Assembly (NCBI GenBank): GCA_003254905.1
Contig: QANU01073670.1
Span: 205,892 to 269,891, forward strand
Origin: Nissolia schottii
Lineage: Eukaryota; Streptophyta; Magnoliopsida; Fabales; Fabaceae
Length of the DNA stretch: 64,000 bases
Reading direction: 5' to 3'
Positions 36,905-49,914 of the stretch are shown piece by piece. The notes beneath the pieces are model-generated. The model had not been told where the DNA came from. It ran no database searches and saw nothing but the letters and a program-made list of their open reading frames with translations. The stretch's first letter is position 1, and the number at the start of each line of letters is the position of its first letter. The position numbers and the translations under genes were made by a program.

Positions 36905-36914
36905 TGTATATATA
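36905..36914 (-). promoter_or_regulatory. TATA box of the TIR-only gene
   Basis: CTATATATAC on the minus strand, about 85-95 bp before the chosen ATG. The spacing supports the Met at 36820 as the start. Confidence 0.5.
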
Positions 36915-36961
36915 GCACAAATATGAGAGAGAAGGGTCTGATGCAAGAGAATTTATTTTAA

Positions 36962-38500
36962 TAACTTGTGTGGGGTTTGAATTTCAATAGGTAGTCCACG
37001 TTAAAGTTGGACGGGGAGAAAATGCTAGGCATTTGAACGAAAATGAGTACAAGTGCATGTTTGAATGTTTTGACTGCCTATGTTGCATACGACGAATCCA
37101 TGTTTTGGAACTGTGCTTGTCCTTCAAACACGTCCTTTTTCTTTTTGTTTCTTTTTTATATATGTGGGTGGGGGATCCCTTAACATAGATCCGCTTCTCT
37201 TGACGTGGTCATCTTAGCTGATTATTTTGCCTTACTTTAGTGTGTCGCTTCCCGATGGGCCAGGCCCCAAATCTTTACTGCTAATTACAAAAATAAAGGC
37301 AAATTAAATAATTACCTTGTCACAATTTTGCTTTTTCTTTTACGCCCCGGACGTTTTCTTTGTGACATTCTGGAGGATTTGAAGAACTAGGATAATCTTT
37401 AAGAGAAAAAGGTTTCCGTTTTGGCTTGTTAATTATGAATTTTCATAGATTTAGAAGAGGTCTCGGTACCTCAAATCTCTCAAAGTGCTGAGTGCCCTAT
37501 TTGATTTCTTCCAAATTGACAATTCTATGCTTGGAAAGGAATACAGCGTGGCATTGAACAGTCTGGTCAAGTGCTTTGGACATCAAGTTAATTAACACAA
37601 ATTAAATCAATTAGAAAGAAAAAAGAAAGCATCAATTTTCTGGTCCCTTCCTTTGCAGGCGACTTTTCAGTTTTCACTACGTGCGATATATAAAAGGTAC
37701 GTGTCGCTCGCAAATGAAAACTAAATATTAATTACTACACATAACACATAATTTAGACAGCAAATTTCAGTTTTTGTTTAGCGCGCGGAATAATCTAAAG
37801 TAAATTAACCTAAACATGCTTGCTTGCATTAAGGAGTTTGACAAATATTATGAAAAAGGATTTTGATTGAGAGATCTTATAATTATAATTAGATCAATAA
37901 AATATATAATAAAATTTATTTATTTTTATTAATTTAATAGTGAAATCGTTTATTTTTTTTTATAAAAAAATTATCCAAAAGAAAAAGGAGAGCATCTTAT
38001 TTGAGAATATTGTCTATAGAATTTAGGGTTTAGGGTTTAGGGTTTAAGTTTATGACCCAAATTAAAAACTACTAATTAACAATTGCTAGTCCTCGATCCT
38101 ACAGTTTTGTAGAGGCATTCCTGCTCCAATTTGTTTTGTCATGGAGAAGTAGACAGAGGCAATTATAGCTGAATTTTGTTTCTGCACTTCCAAACAGAGG
38201 CCCTCCAATAGCCCACGCAAAATCCAAAGCCTTCTTCGGTAGATAATAATTAACTTCTCGACTATCATTATCACATCATTCTATTGTTGCAGGTACATCT
38301 CTCTGGTGGAGACTACTGGTATCCACTTGTTTGTTTGGTACTATTTAATTTAATGATACCCTAAAATTTATCATTCACAATTATGATGATATTATCATAC
38401 TCCCTTGTTTAATATTTTTTATAATTACAAAAAGAGACATCATTTTTATTTTTTTACAAACAAATCTTTAACCAAAAAACCCTCATCCTCAACCCAAGAA
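36962..38500. other. Intergenic stretch right of the TIR gene
   Basis: No gene recognised. It contains a telomere-type repeat near 38022-38045, listed separately. Confidence 0.5.
38022..38045 (+). repeat. Interstitial telomere-type repeat (TTTAGGG)3
   Basis: Just over three perfect copies of the plant telomere unit TTTAGGG in an otherwise ordinary AT-rich region. The complementary form (ACCCTAAACCCTAAAC) occurs at about 12580 inside the CACTA element. Such telo-boxes also occur by chance and near plant promoters. Confidence 0.85.
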
Positions 38501-38553
38501 CCTTCCTCCACAGTCCCAACTCCCTGCCCCTTTCCGTCAGGCCTTTTCCCCAA

Positions 38554-38812
38554 CTCTCTCTCTCTCTCTCTCTCACTCTGATTGATTTTCTCTCCTTTTT
38601 TTTTTTTTTTNNNNNNNNNNNNNNNNNNNNNNNNNNNNNNNNNNNNNNNNNNNNNNNNNNNNNNNNNNNNNNNNNNNNNNNNNNNNNNNNNNNNNNNNNN
38701 NNNNNNNNNNNNNNNNNNNNNNNNNNNNNNNNNNNNNNNNNNNNNNNNNNNNNNNNNNNNNNNNNNNNNNNNNNNNNNNNNNNNNNNNNNNNNNNNNNNN
38801 NNNNNNNNNNNN

Positions 38813-38854
<42 letters not shown>
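38554..38854. other. Assembly gap (38611-38812) bounded by simple repeats
   Basis: 202 unknown bases lie between a (CT)n run plus poly-T on the left and (AT)n then (GT)n runs on the right. The true length and content are unknown; the borders suggest the assembly failed in low-complexity sequence. Confidence 0.98.
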
Positions 38855-38930
38855 CTTTTTGTAATTTTCAAAAATATTAAATAAGGGAGTATGTATTACT
38901 TTTGTAATTATGAGTGGCATGTTTTTTATT

Positions 38931-39080
38931 TAGGTTGCCTGCTCGGTATCTAATGCTAAGTTTTGACTAATTCGGGTTGACCCGAGTTGCGCATCTGACT
39001 ATGGCTATGGTGGGAGTTCTTGAACTCAGGACTTTGCTTAAGTGATATCAAACCGCTTATCACTTGAACCAACCTCATTG
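38931..39080 (-). mobile_element. tRNA-derived SINE, copy B
   Basis: Same family and orientation as copy A: in minus-strand order AAGTGATAAGCGG, CTTAAGCAAAGTCC, GAGTTCAAGAAC, then a body with CAACCCGAATTAGTCAAAAC and a tail of A-rich sequence. It lacks about 30 bp present in the other copies (part of the GATCTTG...CTCCC section). Flanking ATGTTTT on both sides is a short, imperfect duplication. Confidence 0.75.
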
Positions 39081-39089
39081 ATATGTTTT

Positions 39090-42000
39090 GGAATACCATC
39101 GAATGATATTAAATAATTGGAGGTGCCATGGGAGTCACCACCTCTCTCTCCCTCTCTCAAACAGCCCATACAACCTCAGCTCCACCCCCACGTGTTTGAC
39201 ATTTAAAGAGTATTATTTTGCCATTGTTTATACAAGTTGTACTCTCCTTCTCAAATTATTTTTCACTTTGATTAACAAACAAATTTTCTCCCAAATTATT
39301 TGTCATTCTTTTTTTTTAATTTAATGTTAAGTTTTTAAGCACAACCTTAATTTATTGAAGCTTTAAAAATAATAATATTTTAATATTCTTCATCATGAAA
39401 CGCTTAAATAAATATAATTTAATAAAATTATTATTTACCTCGATCTTAATTTTAAATTTTTAAATATTTACGCATTCAACCGAAATGACACATAATTTGG
39501 GACAGATAGAGTATTAATATTTGTCATTTAATTAGCACATGTCAAATTAATGGTTGAGTTAGTTATATTATACGGTAATTAGGTTAGGAAGGATGTTAGA
39601 AGTTGTCAGTCGATTAATTAAGAGCTGATGATGAATTAAAATAATTTATTTTTCATAATAAAAAAATAAAATAATTTGGACAGTTAGAGATTTTTTTTTG
39701 ACAAAAAAATAGTAATCAAATTAATGTGATTGCATCTAAAATTAATTTTTTAAGTTGATTCAGACGTTAATTGAATTTGGAAGAAGAAAAAACATAATAG
39801 TTATGCATTAATTTTTTTGGATCAAATCAAATTAATTTTTTTAATTTAGAATCAAAATAAAAGATTGGACAAAAAAAGGAAACAAAATCAATGACAATAA
39901 AACTATGGAAGTCGATCCGACTATAAAAAATAAAAAATTGAAAGTTGATTTAAATCGACTCCTAACTATAAAAAAATAAAAAATGAAAATCGATTTAAAT
40001 CAACTTTCAATTTGAGTAATGTGATATATTCTTTATTTTATCATGGTAAATTTTCCGTTGAAGAATATAAAAATAATGTTTTTGCTTTTAATAGCTATTT
40101 TTTTTAACTACGTAGTGAGGATACGATCTTTATTGATAAAAATAGAAAAATATTTTGTAGCCAATAACTATCCTCAAAATGAATGTGATACTCAACAAAC
40201 TTTAATTAATTTTATGATCATGCGGATAACTTTAAACTTTTTTCATCATTTATTTTACAAAACGATATATTCCCTTACTCAAAATTAATTTTTCATAAAG
40301 AACTTTCCAAACTTACATAGGTAAAATTTGGCACTTCTAAAATAAAAAAATATGGTTAAATATATTGTAAAAGTTGTCGAATCTTTATCTGTATAATTAT
40401 GAAACTAAATAAAAAAATCTATGAATATTAAACAAGTAAAATTTGATCGATCATATTTCTAAACACCTAGTAAAGTGTAGGGCAGGAAAGGTACGCCTTA
40501 ATAAAATGCTTTCAAAATAATACGCACTGCTACAGTTCTGGGTGAGAGTGACAACTAACTCATGCATCATGATGAGTGTGACTGAATGGCCTCGTGTTCT
40601 AACTACATAGCAGATACTGAGTCTTCGTAAGCGCGGGGATCTTAATTATAACTTCTAGAGTATTATATATCTAGTTGTAGCTGATGATGATCGATAAAGT
40701 AATATTCAACCAATAAGGCGCAATGCTTTCCGTTAACAGAAAATTGCGACGGATCAGAAAAGTGGAAGATCGAAATAAAGGGCACTGGGAAAATAGGAGT
40801 CAGAAATAATTTTCTTTCATTTGATTCAAATAAAGAAGTATGAATCTGGATCATGCTAACAAAACAACGTGGTTTTCGACTCGGTTGAACACTAGTTTCT
40901 TAATTTAATTTGTCTACGTATATCAACTTTACTAATCTAATTTTCAAAAAGGCAAAAGTGGGATCCAATTTCGTCCTTGCTCCTCTTCAGGTCATACCTA
41001 TGATCTGATTGTTATTAATTTTTCGTCTTTTCCACATGATGCGTAGTGAAATTTTTACTCATGGCGTGATAGCATGCTCTTCTGTGCATGTTTAGAAAAT
41101 TTCAATTTGTACGGATATTTAGAAAATTTATAAAATTAAACTTATTTTAAAATTATTAATTTTGATAATTATTTTTTTAATATAATCGAGCATGTAAAAA
41201 TTAATTAATGTTTGAATATTTCAATTGAAATATGAGTTTAAGATAATTTATTTTGTTTAATTTGTATGAAAAAATTTATTTTTATACATTAAAATTATTA
41301 AAATAAAAAGTATGAAATAATTATTTATATTATATTTAATAATTAAAATTATTTTGATAAAAATATAGCATTGTTTGTAATATAAAACAATTTTACCAGT
41401 AAACACTGTCCAAATTTTATCCTGAACTTATTTTAAACAAGACAGCCTTCTTCTTTTGACAAAACAACTTTAATGTTTTTTTTTTTTTATAATTGATCAT
41501 GCGAAAATCAATTTATGTTTGTATTTGTTAGCTAAAAAGTAATTTTAAAGTTGGGGATGACAAAAAAAAATTTATAGACACATATATTCACCGGTATTAT
41601 CTGCGACGAATATGGATATGGAGACTAATTTTGTATCAGCGCGGATAAATATTCATACCCATTCACTAACTGGGGATGAGGATAGGGGGTGAGGTACCTG
41701 ACTCACAGATACCTGTTAAATACATGTTTGTACATAAAACTACTTAAATATCCTCAATTATATAAAAATATAAAATTAATATCTTACACAAAATAAACTC
41801 TTATATGAAAAATATTATTGAATTTTTATTATGTATTTAATTAATTTAAATTATGACATTAGTACACTAGTAATATTGTAATATAGTAATATAGTAATAT
41901 ATTATAATTGATAGTAATAATTTTTTTTATGATTCTTATTTTATTTTTAGACAAATACCCGCGGATATCCATAAGAATTAAAATCTCCACAGGTAATGGA

Positions 42001-42600
42001 TATCAGTGATAGGTATAAATACAAGTATAAGTAACAAAATACTAAAAGAGTATGAGTAGTGGGGGGTGAGTATTTGGCTTTACGGATACCCATTTAATCC
42101 TAAACATGAGAGGAGTGTGTTGTCTCATATTGCTAAACACTGTGATAAAAATATCCCCTCTCCTTCTAGATTTGAGTTAGATGTATACAATCTAAAATAA
42201 TATTAGGATCTATCTTAAATATAACTGATATTATAGGCTATCGCCCTTGCAAAACTATATCTTCTAAAATATAGTTTACACAACCATCTCGCAGCCTAAA
42301 CTAGATGTGAGATTGAGTTGCTTTCACTCAATTCTAAGACTTGTCCTTGATCTTTTACATAGTATGTTAATTGGACTTGGATTCTGTTCTCGTGTCTGTT
42401 CTAGAACTAAAACGCATGTAAACATGCGCGCGTGCATAACTAACGAAAGGTAGATTATCATGTGATGAAAAGTTAAAAAAAATAATAATAATTTCGTATG
42501 CATTAAAAAATAAATAAAGGCTAAATAAAATAGCTTTCGGTTGTCAGAAAATCCAGAATATAGTGCAGAAAGGGACATGAAATGGAAGTAGCTACATAGC
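39090..42600. other. Intergenic AT-rich stretch
   Basis: No gene seen. It holds the perfect inverted repeat at 39938-40010 and AT-rich tracts. Confidence 0.55.
39938..40010. repeat. Perfect inverted repeat, 21-bp arms, 31-bp loop
   Basis: Arm 39938-39958 is exactly complementary to 39990-40010. The arms contain the self-complementary GATTTAAATC. This may be a piece of a MITE or a hairpin; no target duplication is evident. Confidence 0.9.
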
Positions 42601-42635
42601 GTAGAAAAGACCATTAAAAGTGAAGTGACATTAAC

Positions 42636-42821
42636 AAATCAAGAATGACCCAAGTGGTAAGCGGCTTAATATCGCTTAAGTAAGGTCCCAAGTTCGAGAT
42701 CTTGTATAGCCAGTTATCTCCTCTGGGAGACTCATCTATTATAATCAGGTGCGCGACCCGAGTCGACCTAAATTAATTAATGTTAAACCTTAGATATCGG
42801 ACATGCAGCCTAAAAATAAAA
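42636..42821 (+). mobile_element. tRNA-derived SINE, copy C
   Basis: Plus-strand copy with head TGACCCAAGTGGTAAGCGGC (A-box-like), then GTCCCAAGTTCGAGATCTTG (B-box-like), a shared body with CGCGACCCGAGTCGACCTAA and a tail of CTAAAAATAAAAA. It is flanked by an 18-bp duplication, AAGTGAAGTGACATTAAC (42618-42635) and AAGTAAAGTGACATCAAC (42822-42839), with two differences. Confidence 0.88.
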
Positions 42822-42839
42822 AAGTAAAGTGACATCAAC

Positions 42840-45350
42840 TTTTAAATTTAATTAGTTTTTGATGTGAATGCTTCATGGCTAGCTACGATAAAAAGAACGA
42901 GTAAAGGAAAAGCATGTAATTAATTAAACTTCGAAAGTTGAAGTGTTCAAGTCTTCATGGTTTTTAGCTCACGGTTTTCTGTTTGCAGTTGAAAGTCAAG
43001 AATTTCAATTGTGGGAGAGCTTAGCTTTGTTTATTTACCAGTCTAAGGAACACTTGACCTAGAAAAGAAAAAGAGAGATAAAAACAAGGAGTTGGAACAT
43101 TTCTTAAATTAACTTTGCTGCGGGAACTCTTATATACTTTCTTTTTCGGAAAAGAATCTTTTTGGGTTGGAAATAATCAACTCAACGTGATGCCACTGTT
43201 CCGACCATTCTACGGTGCAAGCTTGAAGCTTGCATAGGAAGGAACAATTACTCGGACCCATTTCGAAGTGTCAAACTCCAAAAAGAACGCAGATTTCAGT
43301 CAGCAAGTCATAGGGTCGATGGTAACATGCTGCATTTTTTTCTTTTGTATCCGTACTTTATTCTCAATGAGATCAATTAAGTTAGTGTGACTTTTTCATC
43401 CCATACAAATTTTCTTCTTTTCAAATCTTGAATCTAAGATGTCTTAAAAACTTAATTTATCAACTAATTTTATGTTGGTTGTTGCTTGATTTGTTTACTA
43501 TTTACCAAAACTTAATACAATATAACATATGGAATGAGTGTAAAATAAGTTTTATGCATTCGTCCAATTTAATTTTTAAATTTATTATTTCAGATTTTTT
43601 GTATATAATAAAATTTGATTACATGATAGTACAAGTTTTTTTAAAAGATAGAAAAATTTAGAATTTTAATATATTGAATGTAGTGAAAACTTAAAAATTT
43701 TGTATTCTTCACTTCCTAGCAAATTAATGGCATGGGCATTTGTTAATTTTTTACCAAATTGAAATCGTAAGAAAAATATGACCAATCCAACTTATACCGC
43801 ATGTGTTTGATGAAAATTCACATTCATGTGTGTTTAATTTTCTCGATCTAAAGGGCACAAATTCTTGTAAATTAAGCAAAAACAAAATTTTACACGTGTT
43901 GAAATAAATGTGATTGTGTACTTGTACTGAATAGTACTAACGTTTTTTTATGGTGAATAGTACTAACATTCAATTACTCCATAAGGAAATCAATTGCATC
44001 ACGTCAAAAAAAAATAAAACATCAATAATGTATATGGGCCTACGTTGAAGAACATGGACATGGATTGTTGGGCCCCATGGAATAAAGTACCAATACCTCT
44101 CTAGAATTTCCTTACTAGTTTGGTTTTAATTACCTTGTCTCTTAACGCAAAGTGCCACCCAGCCCATCAATCTCCATATCACCTAAATAATCGATGTCAG
44201 GAAAACGATATAATCAGAATTTCATTTAATAATTTTAAGACAATCACATTGAATGTCTGAGGTTTATTATAATGGAGTCTATCATAGTTTCAATATCTTT
44301 GTGAGTATAGTTATTCAATGACTATCAAATTAAGTTGTCATAATTGCATAACTTATAAGTCTATGTCAGTAAGCACTTGTTCACAACCCATTTTAAACTT
44401 CACACACTCTCATATTGTTTAGAGATAAGATTAAGATAGTCTTTATAAATTTAAAGCAATTCTCATTTCTTGAGCTAATTTTTGAAGTTAAGCTAGGCCA
44501 AACTCAATTATCTAGTATGATGTCAGAGCTTATCCTAAGACAATTGATGGGTCCACTCTAAACTTCACCCACTAGAGATATGAATATTGGGGGTGAGGGA
44601 GGCATAATAGATCCCACAGTGGTGCTACATGTACACCATAATTTTTGACCAACATACAACCACCAATCCACTAAATATGGACAAATGGCGAACTGTGTAA
44701 TGGATGATGGAGAAGCACTAGCTATGGGATGGAGGAACACGATCTCTTGGTGGCTCGAGTGAGTGACGAATGAGGGAGGAAAAATTCGATCAATTTTTAC
44801 GGCGCGAGTGAGAAAGTTGATTTGTGGATGGAAAAATAGGTATTTCAGTAAGCAATACATGTGTTGGCTGTACAGTGACACCAATGTTAATGTACACCAA
44901 GACTTTTCCTACAGTCTTACGTTACTTAAAGATAACGCAAAAATAACTTTTATAAATTCAAGACAGTCATCCTTCCTTAAATGAGTTAGGTCAAATTCAA
45001 TTATCTAATACTATGCAAAATCAGAAGAAAAAAATTGCTATAGTAGAAGTGATGCAAAAAGAGTTTCTGAGTCACAATATTGTGGAACAACTTATACTTT
45101 TCTTTTTCGGTTAAAATGTATTCGTACTTGTAAGAGGGAAACATAGAGCGGATTGGATATAACTATGGTGTGCATGGACCATGAACCCATTATTAACAGT
45201 TCTCTTCCATGTCCTTCCTCTTCTGCCCTTGGGCCCAAAATTGATATTTATGCCCATAGAAGCTTTTATGTGCTACGTCGTTTATCTTTATTTTGGGCTT
45301 AGGCCTTTTTGTTTGACTAATGATAAAACAATGACCTATAACAATAGGAA
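42840..45350. other. Intergenic stretch
   Basis: No gene seen. A 19-bp palindrome, TGCAAGCTTGAAGCTTGCA, lies at 43216-43234. A segment at about 44620-44900 starts with CTACATGTACACC, like the Mutator-type MITE at 33764, but its far end does not pair with it. Confidence 0.5.
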
Positions 45351-45358
45351 AATTATTC

Positions 45359-46518
45359 TTGCACACCTAAGAATTGTACGATCATTGCACACTTAAGCTC
45401 TTTTAAGGAAATAGTTTGCTGACTCAGCACACCATAATTGCTTCGCCGCAAATCACTCAACCCATTTTTGCTTATTCTCTCTCGATTTTTTGCTTTGTTT
45501 TTTTGGGTCTGGTGTTTTGTTCTGTAATTATGTTCATTGTAATCGTCAATGTCGACAAATCCACCAAATTTCGTTGGCAATAAGTCGTCATTTACAGAGT
45601 TGATGGAAAGATTCATCAATACAACAAGATAACCTTCTATTATATTCGGACACAACCCTTTTATTATACAATGAGTAGGTCGTTTATAATACGATGGTTG
45701 TGTTGTGCGTTGGCAGATGGTTGTGTCTAAGCATATAACAAAGTTATGTCTCACATATTTGGAATGTTGGGTCTCGATTGATAAAATGATTAGGTTTCGC
45801 ATAATAAAACATTAACATTTATATCATTTTCAATGGTAAAGTTAACCATTGTATTGAGAAACCCACAAATTAGTAAATATAACATAGACATACTTAATCA
45901 TTTTTTTATTAGATCAAACTATATAGCATTTACAGACTTAACTATTACATTCATCTTAACAACCTAACCATAGCTAGACATAACCATAAAACACAATCAG
46001 ACATAACCACATAATGTATACAGACACAGCATGATAATGCAAACAAACATAATCAACTAGCAAACGCAGACATAACCATGATAGATAACAAGACACAACA
46101 TTTTATTATACTCAGATACAACCCTTGGGTGAAAACTGACATAACATTTTATTATACTCAGACACAACTTTTTCATGAACTCAGACCTAACCTTATTAAA
46201 CAATATAACCTAACCGTTCTTTATTCGAAGCAAAGAGGGGGAAAAACGCAGAACATAAAAAAGTTGTGATCGCAACAAAAAATAGCAAAACAAAAGACGA
46301 AAAGACACAACGAAAGACGAACAGAGGAATGTTCGATGATGAACTCGTATAAAATAAGCTTGAAGATGAACTAGTGATGAAGAAGAATTTAGAGGAAGAG
46401 AAGAGGAGGTCGCAAGAGCTCTGGAAGAAGAAAGATTGTGAGAGAGAGCGCGAAATGTGAATTATTGCGTGTGTTAGCCTTTTTTTTTATAATGGGTATG
46501 CAAATATCAGATGTGCAA
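45359..46518. mobile_element. Possible DNA transposon remnant, about 1.16 kb
   Basis: The left end TTGCACACCTAAGAATTG and the right end in reverse complement TTGCACATCTGATATTTG share a short terminus. Inside are a 149-codon minus-strand frame (45353-45802; contains FGGFVDIDDYNEHNYRTK, no known family) and a run of AGACATAACC / CAGACACAAC motifs at about 45970-46200. No convincing target duplication was found. Confidence 0.35.
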
Positions 46519-47264
46519 AAATCAGGACTCATAATAATAACATAAAAAGGAAGCCATTAGGGAAAAAAAAAGTTGCCAAATATTGTGTCATATGCATCTG
46601 AAAAATAAATGTCATATAATTTAATGTGATAAATTAATATTTTTCAATACAATATTTATAGAGAAGCTAATCATAAGTTCAAATGATCCACAAATCTATA
46701 AATCTCTTATAAGTTGATTATTTCAATAATTTAATTAATGAAAAGTTTGTCAACATAATATAAAATATAAAATGATGACAAAATTTGATAAATTTAATTA
46801 TAAAAATGTCAAAAATAGACAAATTTAACAATAGATGATATTTCTCTGTTGGACATGTGAGAAACCAAAAGAAAGAAAAAAAAAAAAAAGCTAAAATGAG
46901 TAAAATGATTAATTTCGTTGATGCATAAACAAAAGACAAAGAAGAATTCTTTTCACCTAAAGACCGGCCAGCCTATTGATGAAATCGGGACACAAGTTTG
47001 ACTCCCTTTATGAGGGAAAAAAAAAATGTGTTAACTTCCTTGAGGCTTTATCACGAGCTGAACCAGAACAACGACATCGCCAAGCCATTCTTGTATATCC
47101 ATCCCATAGACCCGGAGCGAGGTGTCAGGGTATTCACCAAAAAAGGAAAGAAGAATGAAACATTCCACAACAACATTCAGGTCTTCTCTTGTATACAATA
47201 AATAGATAAATTTTTCTCTTGTAACGGATGAAATTTTATTGGAATAGCATATATCCCCATCAAG

Positions 47265-47306
<42 letters not shown>

Positions 47307-47576
47307 AGGGGATACGTATTCAATTTAGTTTACATTTTTTTCTTTTCAGATTATAAGTTTTTCAATGAGTACTTCCTTTATCTTATTTTTATTCATGATG
47401 ATTTTGCATAACGTGAATTCAATCTTCTTCATAGATAAAGGGTACGTTGACAACGTACTTTTTCTTTTTGATAATTATAATACTGCATTTTGAGTCTGTA
47501 ATATACTTAACAATCTCCTCCAAATCAAACTAATTAAACTCCTTGTTGATAACCTAAACCAGGTGACTTCAACTAC
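46519..47576. other. Intergenic stretch with a (CT)n run
   Basis: Short frames near 46976-47201 (one reads LRLYHELNQNNDIAKPFLYI) look protein-like but match nothing I know. A (CT)n run lies at 47268-47302. Confidence 0.4.
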
Positions 47577-49290
47577 CACTACAACAAAAAAGTAATTATT
47601 TAGCAGTTTAAAATAGGGTTTTGTGGTGGTTGGAACCGCCACTACACAAATTTTGCAGTCGTTGGCTATTTGCTGCAATCTTGTGGTTGGCTATTTATTG
47701 CAATCTTGTGCATCGTGAAACCAGTCTGCAATGATATTCAAAAACTGTCGGAATGATCACCGTGAATATATTTTGCAGCGGTTCTTAACTGCTGTTATAT
47801 TTAAATTATATATTTTTATAAAGTATTCCCGGCGGTTGGACACTGCTGTTATGTTTAATTTTTAATTTTTAAATATTGTATTTGTAAGGATTTTTTATCG
47901 CCAAAAAAAAAAATTGTACCTAGGAGATAATATTACCAACTTCTCTAATATTTATTTTATAAATTTTATTTTATTTCTGTTATTTTATTTTTATGAATAT
48001 TCAGATAGATAAATTAGTTATACTGTTTGGTTAGCTTGAGCTTCTATTTCTTAGAATTAGAACTAGACAAATATTAGTGATCAAATCAAATTTCGTTTGC
48101 TTCTGGATTAATCGATGAACATGATCAGATGGACAAATTATCTCATGCCTTATTCAAACATAACGTCAAAAATAGAGAATTCATGCATCTCAATCCAATA
48201 GTTGTGGGCTACATACAGTAACCACATCCTATACTCTATATTATACACTCCTCTAAAATAGTAAATGATGCACTAAAATAATGATTTGCAAGGCTCAACA
48301 TAAATTTAATTTGACAAAGCAATTCTACTAAAAAAATCAAAATTTCTACATAATAATAACACACACTCACATGAAAATGAGGGTCTTTTTCCCTCAAAAT
48401 AAAAGAACAATTATCACTTAACCAATTAAATCATCACCAAAGCAGAAAGAAGGGGAAAAAGAAAGCAAATTTATTCTTCACTCTTCAATGATACTATTTC
48501 TCACCTGTGTTTCCATTGAAGCATAACAAAAGTAAATGACAGAAAGCTAATTATTATCTATTTCTTGGTCATATGGGGACTCTACATATAGTAGCTACTT
48601 GAAACATAAAAGTCAATGCATCACAGATCAGAGAATAAATGAGAAACACGCAATCGCATAAGACTGTATCTTGTTTTTCAAGATAATTTCCTGTTCATCC
48701 AGTCTTATGATTATAAGCTCGCAATGATAAATAAAATATTGCCAAATAATCACTTAATCCATCTTTGAACTTTGTATCACAAGATTAACAGAACCCACAA
48801 TTCTCAATAAAGGACAAATGATTCATCAAAATCAAAATTAAAACTGAAATTGAAATATAAATGTCAGCTTTGATGAAGTGCGTGAAGAATAGAAAACCAA
48901 AAATAAAGCATGTACCTCTTAACGAAGAGAGATCCTTCGACGTCCATGTAGCCAAGAGCATTAACCAAAATCAAATCAGGAATGAAAATCTGAGTGGAAC
49001 CCAAAATCTGAATTGGAACTGAGAGCAAAAATAGAAAAAAGAGCAAACAAAAACAAAGCAAGAAGAGAATATTGAACACAAATTGGAGCCCTACATCTGA
49101 AATTACTTACCTTGCAAAGAGAGAACAGGCGCTGCCGCGATTTGAGGCTTAAGCGTCACTGGAGAAGAGAGCTCATATAATGCAGCGATTCCCTCAAACT
49201 GGTACAAAATACTAAACAGTGGCAGTTTCATCCAACGACTGCTAAACACGTGCCGCTACAATATCATTTGACGTAACAATTTGTGTTGAG
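47577..49290. mobile_element. Non-autonomous CACTA-type element, about 1.7 kb
   Basis: The left end CACTACAACAAAAAAG fits a CACTA terminus. Nearby TTGCAGYSGTT motifs and the dyad GGTTGGAACCGCC recur, and near the right end CAACGACTGCTAAACACGTG mirrors them. The right terminus (TAACAATTTGTGTTGAG) is a worn counterpart of the left. No transposase frame. The distal 450 bp are related to the sequence at 62880-63525, a second family member. Confidence 0.55.
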
Positions 49291-49433
49291 ATAATGCTTA
49301 ACAATTGACTTGTACACAAATGTTCGTTACTTTTCGACCCATTTTTGGGTAAATGAAAAAAAAGGTAGCTACACAAATCTTGATACACTATCACAACAGG
49401 AAACTTTTTATGTGAACAACACAATATCTTTTA

Positions 49434-49905
49434 GGGTTAAATATGTTTTTAATCCCTCATAAATTTTTAATTTTGTGTTTTACTCCTTATAAATTTTTTG
49501 TTAAAAATCGTCCCTCATCAATTTTTTATATAAGGTTTTAGTCTCTGCTGTCAAGTTAAGCTGACAGTTAACTTAGTCACGTGGCGAAGATGAGAGGAGA
49601 GAAGCAAGTGAGGGAGCATGGGTGAAGTTGTTTCACTAGCAGCGGCGGGGCTGCAGCTCACAAAGTTGTACCAGAGAAGAAGAAGAAGACAACAAGCATA
49701 CACTAAAAGCAACATAAGAGTATGTAGAGGAAACAATGATTGTGTTAAGCGTGTCACATAACTTATCAACAATTAACAGCTTAACATGACAGGAGAGATT
49801 AAAACCTTACAAAAAAAATTTATGTGGTACTATTTTTACCAAAACAAATTATGAGAGATAAAACAAAATTCAAAATTTATGAGAGACTAAAAACATATTT
49901 AACTC
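49434..49905. mobile_element. MITE with long inverted termini (GGGTTAAATATG type), 472 bp
   Basis: The termini GGGTTAAATATGTTTTTAAT and, in reverse complement, GAGTTAAATATGTTTTTAGT pair, and the match extends more than 120 bp inward on each side. Nine-base flanks TATCTTTTA (49425-49433) and TATTTTTTA (49906-49914) agree at eight positions, a Mutator-type duplication. This terminus is one I know as abundant in legume genomes. Confidence 0.85.
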
Positions 49906-49914
49906 TATTTTTTA

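Noticed and set aside
36437-36961. A 174-codon plus-strand frame opposite the TIR gene.
   Set aside because: It is antisense to a clear TIR domain with correct splicing and shows no motif of its own.
38582-38920. Open frames spanning the run of unknown bases.
   Set aside because: They consist mainly of undetermined bases and simple repeats.
42636-42700. The A-box and B-box could mark a functional tRNA gene.
   Set aside because: No acceptor stem or anticodon arm can be folded, and three copies with long bodies, A-rich tails and target duplications show it is a SINE.
43216-43234. 19-bp palindrome TGCAAGCTTGAAGCTTGCA as an operator site.
   Set aside because: It is isolated, with no gene nearby and no known plant factor I can match to it.
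44620-44900. Possible transposon with ATGTACACC at both sides.
   Set aside because: The right-hand motif lies in the same, not the inverted, orientation and the inward sequences do not pair.
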